Assembly (NCBI GenBank): GCA_004369085.1
Contig: ML210151.1
Span: 351,270-415,269 of the forward strand
Origin: Coprinopsis marcescibilis
Lineage: Eukaryota > Basidiomycota > Agaricomycetes > Agaricales > Psathyrellaceae
Length of the DNA stretch: 64,000 nt
Direction of reading: 5' to 3'
The notes below the pieces were generated by a model, which was not told the origin of the DNA, searched no databases, and saw nothing but the letters and a program-made list of their open reading frames with translations. The position numbers and the translations under genes are program-made. Positions 1 to 10,369 of the stretch are shown here, in pieces (position 1 is the first letter of the stretch; each line of letters begins with the position of its first letter).

Positions 1-1678
1 AATTGAATAAGCGAAGAACGCACCACCAGTCCAAGGGTCATGATTCCAGTTCCAAGCAAACATTTCCACATACTCCTTGGTTAAGTGTTCCACGTCTATG
101 TTGTGAACAGCGGCCAAGTTGCGAAGGACGGCTTCTTCGAGCAAGTCATCAACGTTGGCGTCAATCATATTACCCAATCTCTCGGCGTCGTTAGTCCAGC
201 AATAGCTAGCAATTAGCACGTTGGAAGCGGGCCCCTCTTTCTCGCCATAAGATGGGTATACAATAGTTCGAATAGGGAGGTCTGTAAAGGATTGACCCCC
301 TACTTGCCCATGTTTCTTCCACCAGGGCGACTTGAACCGGATTCCGATCTTGATGGATGGTCCATACTGGAGCTGACGAATTGCATTGGTCTGCATGACG
401 CTCAAGTTGAGTTTGGATGTGTCCATGAGACCAAAGTTGGGGATGGGGACAGCAGAGATGACATGAGAGAATTTATAATCCTTCCCTCCAGCGGTGACAA
501 CGAGGGGCGAAGTTGCGTCCTGTAGATCGGCAGGTCGAATAGCTGTGACTGGAGCATTCTTGATGATTATGCCTTCGCCAAACTTCTCGGTGAGGTTCGA
601 TGCAATTTTCTCGGGCAAAACGGAAGTGCCAAGGCTGGTAGCAATTATCAGTCTTTCATTCGAAGAAAGGAGTGTAAGGCTTACTCGATGCAGCGCCATT
701 CGATCTTGGGACCATATTGACCAAATGCAAGAGCTTCAAGCACCGTCTCGGTGAGAGCGCGATCGTACCAGCCAGAGCTCTTGTCGAAAGTCTCCAACCA
801 GTTAATAACGGCGGTTGAAAGATGTTCGTTGGGAAGGTTATATTTGCTCTGCATGTGATCGCTTGGGAGGTACTCGAACTGCAAATAAGATCGGGTCGAG
901 TACTTATCGTACTTGTCCATAAAGCTGTCCCAGCCCTTGTGGCCTCCCTCTGAGAGGTCTTTCAGCAGCTTCTCGGCGAGGGGCTTGATGAAGTCCTTGC
1001 ATATGCACTCTGTTCCGGCAATGAGGTACTCTTCGCGAATGCCGAGCTCCTCTGCACGAAAGGTAGTCAGTTTCGCGGTGCCAATGGTGGCACGGGTATC
1101 GTTGTAGTAAAGAATCCCTGCATCATTCTTATAGAAGTACTCGAGAAGACGTATGTCGAGGGACTCGAATAGCTTCTTTAGACGCAGGTGCGCGCCTTCG
1201 TCTCCAACTGGAAGCGGGAACCGCATTGCCCCAACATCCTGTTCAAACAGTTAACCAGTCAGCTCCTAGCCCTAGCTGGTTATAGATGGTATGGACATAC
1301 GTAGTAGTCATACTTCTCTCCATCCTTGAACTTGTGTGTGAAGCATCGACCGCCAATGCGATTACTTGCTTCGATGATTTGGAACGGGATCCCAAGGTCG
1401 GTGAGGATGAGTGCAGTATACAAGCCTGCCATACCAGCGCCGATGATTCCAACAGGGGTCACTCCATCTTGGTCAGGGTGGGACCCCTTGACCTTGAATT
1501 TACGTCCCTCCCCACTGCTGTCTAAAGCCTTAAGCGCAGCAGGGAAAATCTCCGGGCCTGGAAGGGTGTGGGGTTGCGATTCGTCTTCGAAAAGACGCTG
1601 TATATGTAAAGCAAGGTTCAGCCCATATTGGGCAAACACGTCAACGTTGGGAGGGTAGCGAGGGGGAGAAGCAGCCAT
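1..1678 (-). CDS. Flavin amine oxidase / L-amino-acid oxidase (partial, 3' end outside window)
   Basis: This is an FAD-dependent oxidase of the monoamine/L-amino-acid oxidase family, which oxidatively deaminates amino acids or amines to oxo-acids or aldehydes, releasing ammonia and hydrogen peroxide. The ATG is at 1678. About 70 residues in, the Rossmann motif reads VGIIGAGMAGLYTALIL, followed by the FAD-ribose Glu (IIEASNRIGGRCFT). Exon 2 opens with DVGAMRFPLP, the conserved segment after the dinucleotide site in this family. Exons read as 1678-1301, 1238-685 and 634 to beyond base 1; the splice at 685/634 joins GA to C to make an Asp codon and keeps frame. No signal peptide is evident, so it is probably intracellular. 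The C-terminal FAD-binding part lies off the window. The substrate cannot be told from this sequence. Confidence 0.88.
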
Positions 1679-3060
1679 TCTGAGGGAACCAGAATACGAG
1701 CCTAAGAGTGTGCTGAGGTATTCTAGTCATTTCGTCCACCTTTTATAAGGTCTACGCGCGAAATTGAGCCCGATTCTTTTCCGTTTATAGAGAATGTGCT
1801 GCTCACAAGATCGTGTTCCGAGAGAGTTGGCGTGCTGAATGTTGTAGCCGTGCAAGATGTCTGCAAAAGCTCATCAGACACAGAGCCTGTGGAGTGATGC
1901 CTGATACCCAATCAACAAAACGTGAAAGTTCATTTTGCACTGACAGCAGTAATTTATTGGGCATATACTCGGGATCTACTTTTTGAAACCACCACCACAT
2001 AGCGTTATATTCAAGAATCCTCAGATGAAAGAAAAAGGAATACCACACACATCTTGGAATACTTGAGTTTCTTTAAATATCTTGAGATGAGCAGAAACAC
2101 AAGTGCCGCCTTTCAGTAAGGCAGCTGTCAACGGACTACCTTTATCGACCGGGTTTCTCTCTAGCCGGTTGTCGAGACAATCTGGAATCATAGATGCGAG
2201 TTGTGAATGCAATAAGTTTGCGGAAACAATGCTATCAGAGCCTGGAGTGCAAGGGTGGTCTCATGGGTCGTGGAAGTTAATGTGCCTGGAATTTGTCAGT
2301 GACATATTATGTGGTACCTTTTCTCTTTGTCCATTTTGACGTGCAATATTGAGTAGGTAATATGTTCGAGCCGATAAATTACATTCTTGTATTTCATCAA
2401 GTCGTTACCGAAGTCCATGTTTCGAGTGCTAAAAACAACCTACAATGTATAATGGTGAAACTCAGTCCAGCTCATTCAGAGCTATGAAATGCGACATCCT
2501 TGAGGAAGGTGTTGTAATTGTGACCTTCGTTAGTGACATGCCCTGCTGCAGTTTGGCTTTTAAAGCCTCATGTACCCGCAGACTTCATGTCGTCAAGTCA
2601 GTAAGGGTGTTTCAAATCGAAGGTTATTCGTTTTGACAACAGCTGGGGTTGGCGGTTGGCCCATTGTGCCATGGTCTTGACATTGTAAGTCAACACACTG
2701 CACCTGCACCTTCAATGGCCAATGAGTGAGGGTTGTGCGCTGTCGTGGTAATGAAATGCTCACCTTTTCCGCAATGAAAGATGTTCGAGTCCAAGCAATC
2801 AAGAATCTGTGATCCGACTTGGTCGGAACTCACCCGCTCACGCCCCTATATCTTGCCCAGTGCTGGGACCCACCGGAATGAATTCTCGTCTCGGTGACAT
2901 CGATGAAGACACATATTAAAATTCTAATGGGGAAAATATCTGGAAAGGAGAGGGTCTCCGTGAGAAACATAAGAGTAATTCTCGGGCCTGGGTATGTGCG
3001 AAAGTCGAAAGAATGAAAGAAAGCTTTTGGGCAATAGGTTTGAAGAAATAGCGCGCAAAA
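1679..3060. other. Intergenic, no gene seen
   Basis: Only short unrelated frames on both strands, none with a recognisable domain or a consistent exon chain. The part next to 1678 presumably holds the oxidase promoter; the part next to 3060 holds the 3' end of the RlpA-like gene. Confidence 0.5.
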
Positions 3061-3594
3061 TCAAACGTAGTTCCAGTTCACTTCGATCCGGCCGGCATCG
3101 AGTGGGGCGAGAGCCTTGAACACGGCTGGGGAGAGGTCGAGGCTGTACCTGCTACACCCCGGGCAAGAGTCCACGACTCGAGCTACTACCGATCGCCCCC
3201 GATCTGAACCGCAGTGAGCACCTGGGTTTACTAACTGAAATACTTTGGCTGGGACGTACAGTTAATTCGGATTTGCTGAGAGCACCGCTGATTGTTGGGG
3301 TTTTCTCGGAAAGATAGTGCCGCGACGTATTCCGAGTCCTTGTCTATGGAACCGCAGCTCCCGAGCTACAAATTAAAATCAACCATCAGTTCGTACGAAG
3401 GCAGTACAAGCCTTTTGAAGCCATGTGTACTCACCCCGACGTTGTACCATGTGGCTTTGAGAACAATGTCAGCCATGTCGTTTCAAGGAGAGTCGAATAT
3501 CGGGTAACGAACCGTCTCCGCGAAACGCATTAACAAAGGATATGCACGCAACAAAGCTTGCAACGGTGGTGGGATAAACAGTGCGCCAACGCAT
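3061..3594 (-). CDS. Small secreted RlpA-like / barwin-like double-psi beta-barrel protein
   Basis: This 122-residue protein is missed by simple ORF calling because it is split into four short exons: 3594-3513, 3454-3435 (only 20 nt), 3365-3260 and 3221-3061. The total is 369 nt and stays in frame. Residues 1 to about 24 are a signal peptide (basic start, then a hydrophobic core ending FVNA). The mature part starts GDATWYNVGLGSCG, the hallmark opening of fungal RlpA-like/papain-inhibitor-like double-psi beta-barrels. It also has the family's VVDSCPGC segment and the ending DLSPAVFKAL...GRIEVNW. Such proteins are secreted, and homologues include expansin-like and protease-inhibitor-like members; catalytic activity is not implied. 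The 38-nt third intron is unusually short and is the least certain part. It ends about 285 bp before the stop of the neighbouring DNA polymerase gene on the same strand. Confidence 0.82.
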
Positions 3595-3878
3595 GGTTTG
3601 CAGTGAGCAGTAATATGTACCTGGTGAAAGGTGAACCCAGCTAGAAAAAAATAACAGGGATCAGTTAAGCAGAAGACTGCCAGTATTGTAATCGGCCACT
3701 CCTGGCTTCCAGTTTCGAAATCTTGTCGTCCAGTCCTCAGAGTTTGCCGGAAATACCCGCTTGTCCAACGTTTCGTAAGTTGCAGAAGGACTGTTTGTTA
3801 AAAGAGATTGCATTCGAGTTGAACAATACAAAGCAGCCATATTTCATTCGTATTGGGCCTTCGTCGAGCTTGCTTAGT

Positions 3879-6800
3879 CTACCCTCGTACTCTCTCGTGC
3901 GGCTCTTGCCAAGGGACGCCCAAAATCTTGAAAATCTCCTCTTCTGTCTCTGAGGCAACCAAATGACCTGAGAGGGCGGGTTAAACAGATATTACGCCCA
4001 AATACAAGAGCACTTGCCGGCCTCCATTTTAACCCTCCGGTCTCGCGGATCCCTAATCACGCCTGCAAATAAACCTCGCTGGTTGAGAGAATACCCCATA
4101 ACATTTGCCTTTAAACGCATAGCTCGGTTGAACTGGAGAAGGGCTGGTCAAGCAGTGAATGGAGAAGGTGGTGTAAAGGTTACAAACAATGTCATCGCCC
4201 TAGAGTGAATACAGTGAGTTCCGTGTACATTCCCACTGACAGACGAAAACGTACAGTGTAGTAAATCAGTGCGGCACCCCGTGAAGTAAATGGGACTGTT
4301 AGAAAATCGATTCTTCTTCGCTTCGAGTTTGGGACATCCGGCAGGCGACAAAGCCCGCGATAGATAGCTTCCAAATCGGTGGGGTCTTCTGGAAGTGCGA
4401 GATCTTCTGTAAGGATTCCAACTGCATGGAGCTCACGTAGCAAGCGGGGGAGGATTCCTACGACGGAAATTAGATTCGTAATACAACGAATCGTAAGTCT
4501 TACCAGCATGGGTTCTCCCGTCCTCAGGTGACCTTGTAATTAGGATATCGATGTCTCCACAAGTGGCCTTTCTTCTATGACAAATTTAGTCAGTAGAATG
4601 ACGTTGCACGGAATCTTCAAACCTTCGGTAGCTCCCCATGATATCAACGGACAGCTTGGGGTCCAGTGACAAGGCTGCGTGTCCATTACCAACTGCTGAC
4701 AGAGATGTGCAAAGAAAAGAACCAACCTATTGGTTTAATGAGTTCAAAGATGGCTCTAGCCTCGTTGCGAGGCATGCGGTCATTGATGTCTGTGCAGGAG
4801 AGGAGTCGGTGTTGGCTGTAGAGCAAGATGAAAGTCACCGTTACCATCATAGAACCGCAACCCAATCTCCTGAGGGGGGGATAACTTGACACTCCCTTTT
4901 CCTTTTCGAATGTCTTCCAGACTGCGACAGCCAGAGCTATACCATTTGTATGCTATCGAACGTCCTAAAATCGGGTGAGCCATGATGCGGGCCAGGTTAT
5001 AACTGTAGACCCTCACCAACGCCGTAGATCCCTTGGAACACTTGAGCGATCTGAACATCTTCCGTCTTTTCATATCCAATCCTCCTGAGGTCACCAGTTT
5101 CTAGGATCTCAGCAATCTGGGTGTGGGGATGAGCCTTGTGAAAAAGGCTCCGAATGTGGGAAAGTCTGAACTACCTTTCTAGCTGTCTTGTCACCCACAC
5201 CCTTTATTTTTCGAGCTTCTTCGTAGGTACTGATCCTTTTTGGGTAGTGTCGGAGAGCTCGTATAGCTGAAACGGTTATAAAAATGGGTCTCCCTCATTG
5301 TAAGCGGGCTTCGAACCTTTGCTATATGCAAACGCTCGCCAGTGATCCTCATCACCAAGCTTGGCTTTGTGCAGCTCCATGAGTTCGGCAAGCTGTGTGA
5401 ATAGTAGTCAACTCTTCAGTCTAAAAAGGATGCATATACAGTAAATGAAACGGACCTTATCAATAATGTCCTGGTTCGGGCAGTCCTTAACCTGCGCTTC
5501 TTTGCTATCGCATGTCCAGCCCTTGGGTCTGGAATGAGAATCGTGGACTGGATTGGGTAGGTTCGGTACACACCCGTGCCTGTTTCTTGACAGGGGCAGC
5601 AATCTCGATTTCTATGTCGCTTTCACTTTCCGGTTCAGAATAAAACTGATGCTTCTGCAAGATGCGTCAGTAAATGTATTTTACCCAGAGCGAGCATGTT
5701 TGATTTACTTCTTCAATCCTTTCCGCCTTGGCCTGGTCATAGAACTCTGCGAGAGGATCATGGCCTAGCGTGACTTTGGATGATGAGGCCGTCTTTCCAA
5801 TCTGTAGTTCAGGAGAGGAAGGCGGAGACGGAAGGTTTCCAACCGCAACTTCTGCCGGATTCTGATCGTGATTGTGGGTCAGATTTACATTGAATCCACC
5901 CTGGATTTGGGCTGGTGGTTCCTGCGTGAACTCGCTACCTTTCATGAACACCACAACACATTAAAATCGCCGATATGCTTACGATATATGGCTGTCCTCG
6001 TCTTCGATTACTACGGATTTCTCTTTGCTTCTGCTTTTGGAAGGTGCACTCTTGGTTGTTTTCATTCCTGCCTCCATGCGCAAAGCGAACGCTGCGTGCT
6101 GCCATAGATCGTCCTGGAGCTTTTCATCTAGGTCAGGTTTTGACATCCGAGTAGAGCGGCTTATTCCGGCAGTCACCCAACTCCACTTCACAGTGGGAAT
6201 ATGGTCCGGAATGTCCTCCAATTTCTTAAGACCAAGCGCATGCAGTGTCGGCGGAACTGTGGCGTCGGTGACGATGTGAGTGACGATTTTGGGGTCGTAT
6301 TGTGGTATGAGAGTGCCTCCGTGGCGAACAATCTGTGATTTCATGTCATTGAAATTCGAATGGAAAATCACATTGCATTACTAGTTCCATTCGCTTTCTT
6401 GTAGTCTCAGAAGCGATGCGCATGTCCCCACCAGTGTAAAAGATCTTGTAGCCTTCCAAAAAAGGAATTCCTGTCCCTCTGCGCTTCGGCCTTAGTTCTG
6501 CTGCGGTGCTTTGGAGATGCTGGGCATATTCCGATGGAGTCATCGATTTCGGCTTTTCCTTCTTGTGCTTTGCTAGCGGCTTTTCATTTTTCGCCTTCTT
6601 ACCCTTCTCAGTAATGGTGCTTGTGATCTTCTGCTTATCCTTGGGTCCGATTTTTGAGTTTGCCGGTGAACTCGCCCTGGATGAGGCCCTTGACGACGCC
6701 GACGACATATCGGAGTCGGATACATCGGATATTATGGAGTTATGCTCTACCAACTGGACGTCGTCAATAACGATGGTCGACCGCTGGCCAAGTGGGACTG

Positions 6801-7883
6801 TCTTCAAATGGTGCTTTGAAGCTTTGTAACGAGCCACACGCTCTTTTACTTCGAGGAGGAGGTTGCTCGGTTCTGATGCAATCGTTCGATTGAGGGGCTC
6901 CTTCCGTAATTGGGGAATTATAGCGCTCGGCTCCTCAATTGGAGAGCTGCAGGGATCGTTCTGGACCTCCGAGCTTTTGGTCTTCTTGCCCTTCTTCGGC
7001 TGAGCTTTCACGGGCTTGATTTGAGGCCGCTGAAGGACAGGTAGTTGTGGTGTAGATTCGGACTGTAGCTGCAGTCCCTGATCGACAGCGCCCCCGTTGG
7101 TTTTACCTAAAGTCCGCGAGGATCTAGGAAAGGTGGAGATACTGTACGGTAAGAGGTGAAGCATTCTGAAGCACGTTCATTAATTGCAAAGAAACGTACG
7201 GGCTGATAGCTTCTGTTGTCTCTGCAGCTGAGTGGTCAGATGAACGGCGTCGCTTCTGATTGGGGGAATGGTCAGGGGACAGGCCGCGCTTCCTGGAAAT
7301 GGGTTTTTGCAATGACATGGTCGGTGAGCCTGGCTCGTCATCTGGTCTATATGAATCAGTTGCTTCCAATGCCCTTTCGGGAGAATCGACCACAATTGGG
7401 GCGTTGGGTAGCCCCGAAACATCTTCTAATTCAGAGCCAGCAGGCGGGGACTCCTCAACCCTCGAGGCCATTGGCATTGGGCTCGAAGCAGAGGAAGAGA
7501 GCACACTGCGATTGAACGAGCTTAGGAAATGAATATCAGTCAGCTAAGCGAGAATACAGGATTGGACGCCACCTGCGCGAATCAATATCCGTTTTGCTCA
7601 ATATCGGCTCTTTTACGGAATCACAGGTCTGTCCTGGAATGTGGTCACTAGCCGCAGTTGAAGGATGGCTTCCCTCTTCATGATGCAAATCAGACCACCG
7701 TTTCCCCCTTGAAATAAACAGCGGAATTGCAGGATGTTTAGCGGAGATTTCTCAAGTAATTTCATACCTCGGAGGTCTCGGAATCATACGAATTCTTTGG
7801 ATGTAAGTGAGCATTTCTTCGTCTGGCAGGGCCATAATTTCGTCCTGTTCCTCGAAAAGTTGCTGTAAAGTTGCGCTGTCCAT
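3879..7883 (-). CDS. X-family DNA polymerase with BRCT domain (pol lambda / POL4-like)
   Basis: This is a gap-filling DNA polymerase expected to act in base-excision repair and non-homologous end joining in the nucleus. The ATG at 7883 opens MDSATLQQLFEEQDEI. A long disordered, Ser/Lys-rich region with basic stretches (SRKRGLS, KRRRSSD; possible nuclear signals) follows. A BRCT domain lies near 6490-6130 (LEGYKIFYTGG ... VTHIVTDATVPPTLHALG ... VKWSWV). The helix-hairpin-helix 8-kDa part has KGIRALRHYP-like sequence and IKGVGDKTARK (5390-5190). A second hairpin reads QVFQGIYGVG. The palm has GSYRRRKATCGDIDIL, giving two catalytic Asp, and RRRIDFLTVP, giving the third. The fingers read FNRAMRLKANVMGYSLNQRGLF, and the C-terminus is GVPWQEPHERVRG. 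The gene has at least a dozen exons, including one of 12 nt (4188-4199). Every conserved catalytic feature I looked for is present. Confidence 0.88.
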
Positions 7884-8536
7884 AGTTCTCGAAGGCTTTA
7901 AGCGAGTAACCGTCGTGATTCGTGATTCAGAGGCTTATGAACAGCTACGGATGGTTGAGTCAAGGAGATGGTAATTGTTTCGAGTCAAAGAAATGAATCG
8001 ATGGCTTCGCTGGGTTCGAACCAACGCATGCGGAAGATCATATGCTCACGGTATAATTCACACGTGGCACGTGAGCCCCTGATGGTACAAAATCGCGGGA
8101 GAAGCAGCAAGCTGCTTTGCCAGCGATCCACCAAAAATTGGTATATCCGTTTGTTTCGGTGTTTTATGACCTTACATCTCCAGAGGGTGAACACCACAAG
8201 AGTGAAGTACCCGCACAAACTACCTTTGGATTTATATAATCCCTCAAAAGGACCTGAATTTGGCCGCCCTTCACACAACCTACACGGAGTCTGGGACTCG
8301 GATTCCATTTGGCTAGAATCCTATGTCGACCTGGATGAACGGGTACCCTGATGTGGCACGCGCTCTTGGGATTCCCCGTTGCCTATATTTTCATAATCTA
8401 TTCAAGAGATCTGTCGGACTTGCGGACTTTCTGGTTCCCTTCATTAATGAAGTTCCAAGCCATTGGGATCGGCAAATATTTTGCAAACATATAAAGCCCT
8501 CCTGCTCGTCTGTAAGTCCTCAGCAACACTACATAC
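7884..8536. promoter_or_regulatory. Divergent intergenic region between POLX and methyltransferase
   Basis: These 653 bp separate two divergently transcribed genes and must carry both promoters. Short frames here show no domain. A pyrimidine-rich stretch precedes the methyltransferase start. I see no clear TATA element. Confidence 0.4.
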
Positions 8537-9781
8537 ATGTCTGACGATCCTTCGGTTGTTGAACTCCTCCACTACGATGTCCCAGCAGATTTCGACCAGT
8601 TCGACGATGATGCAGGGTCGGAAACCGGCTCGGATGGTTCTCCGCCTCTCGTTGAGGTCGAGGACGACGAATACCCTCTCTATTTCTCTGAGAGGGGTGG
8701 ACGACTCTATCACTCAAACGCGCTGGCTCCTTATCCGTTGCCTGTGGACACACCTGAGCAGCAGGTAATTCTTACTCTTTCCCGTTAATGCAAGCCTATT
8801 CACGTTCTTCTCTAGAGGCTTAACGTCAACCACACCATTCTCAAATGTTTAATGGGTGATAACTACGTCGGACCAGTAGCTGATGTGCTGCGAGACGAGC
8901 CCTTGCATCGCAAGAAAGTCTTGGACCTCTGCACAGGCAGTGGAAAGTGGTGAGTCCCATCTAGATAGAGAGAGATGGCCTATTCATTGACATGGCCAGG
9001 CTGCTAGAAATGTCCGAAGAGTACCCCCACGTGGATTTCTCCGGTATCGACATCGGTGAGTGTTACTTTATTTCCCCGCGATAGGATCGCGATAGAACTG
9101 ACCTCGATGCCCAGTCCCCATTGCCACGCGTTACCCTCCTCGGAACGTCGAATTCTTTATGTTCGATGTTAATACCACCCTAGACTGGGAAGACGAAACT
9201 TTCGATCTGATTCACGCACGCGATATATCTCTTGCTGTAAGTGATCGATTCAGGAGAAGTGATTCTCTGACTTATGGTGAATATTCAAGGTTCATGATTG
9301 TGAACATACCATATACGAAGCTTTTCGCCTTCTTAAGCCCGGAGGACTATTCATCTCGGTGGAGTGGGACCGCAATCCCGCTTTCCATGCCAGCTTCGAC
9401 CTTGACCCCATCGAAGATGCCCCAGCTTCCGTTCGCTTCCACGAGGCAGTCGATCTAGCCATGCTCGAAGCAAATGGGCTCCAATCCACACACCTTTTGG
9501 CAGACACTCTCACGACCTCCCACACCTTTAGAAACGTCGAGAGGCGCGCCTTTCATGTACCCATCGGCGGTTGGCACCCAAACGCCGTTCTGCGGCGCAT
9601 GGGCCAAGCTTTCAGGGTCTCCCAGGCCAGATTTGCACAAGGCTGTAAGCATCTGCTTCTCGACAAATCGGGACTGAGCCCCGGAGATGTTGACGCCATT
9701 CTGAACGATTATCTGGAAGAAATCAGATCCGTTGAGGGTCTTATGAGCACGGCTCATGCCGTGTATGCGACCAAAATCTAG
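8537..9781 (+). CDS. SAM-dependent methyltransferase, LaeA-like
   Basis: A class I (Rossmann-fold) S-adenosylmethionine methyltransferase. After an acidic N-terminus rich in Asp/Glu (residues 1-50) comes YFSERGGRLYHSNALAPYPLPVDTPEQQ, a layout usual in fungal LaeA/TAM-type proteins. Motif I follows across an intron: VLDLCTGSGKW, then FSGIDIVPIATRYPPRNVEFFMFDV and FDLIHARDISLA. A further splice leads to a FRLLKPGGLFISVEWDRN-type motif. Exon 1 is 8537-8764 and exon 2 starts at 8816; at least four more short introns are needed. The C-terminal half (about 140 residues, GWHPNAVLRRMGQAFRVSQ) is family-typical. LaeA-like proteins are nuclear or cytosolic and many influence secondary metabolism, but most members have no known substrate. 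It lies about 3.8 kb from a VelB gene, which belongs to the same regulatory circuit in ascomycetes. Confidence 0.82.
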
Positions 9782-10369
9782 TGGGGGAGGGTGGCTTGCT
9801 GTCACGGGAAGATCATCCCATCTGCCAGGGCGATGCGAATCAAGGATCATGAATTAGACTTCAGCCTGGGATCGCCATTAATTATTTTGACCAAGTTGGT
9901 GACGCAATGACTGTGTATTACTAGCCCATTGTCCTCTCCATTTCGCAAAATCTATGTATCCCCCTTTGAGTCCATTCATTATGTGACAGTATCAGTAACC
10001 TTGACCGTCTCCAACTCTTAAGAGAGTTTTATAAGACCCTGCCTCTCTCTCTGTTGCACAATGTCTGCTCTTTCTCAAGTTCATCGATATGTCGAACGGA
10101 CTCTTCATTCATTGTCAGGTTCTGTCATTCTCCAAATGTCAAACTCGGAGCTTCTGTGTTGAAGAAGGTTGAGTCTCCGTCCAATCGGAGATTACTGTCG
10201 TCACTATTTCCCCTCTTACCATCATGTCCCCAAGGTCAGTGAACTAGTATGGTTTGCCGAAGCTTTAATGAAAGCGGCTGATACAGAAATCCAATGGTTC
10301 GCAGCTTCTCATGAAGTCCGCCGAGTAATTACAAGGACCTTGTATTCAGCTCTGTGCACTCGGGGCAGG
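9782..10369 (+). other. Intergenic, 3' flank plus promoter region
   Basis: No supportable gene. A frame opening near 10054 runs in and out of this stretch but contains no conserved sequence; the signal-peptide start at 10370 is preferred for the next gene. Confidence 0.4.

Noticed and set aside
7985..8060. tRNA-like B box (GGTTCGAACCC with a 5-bp stem) on the minus strand
   Set aside because: No matching acceptor strand, D-arm/A box or anticodon arm at usual spacing, even allowing an intron.
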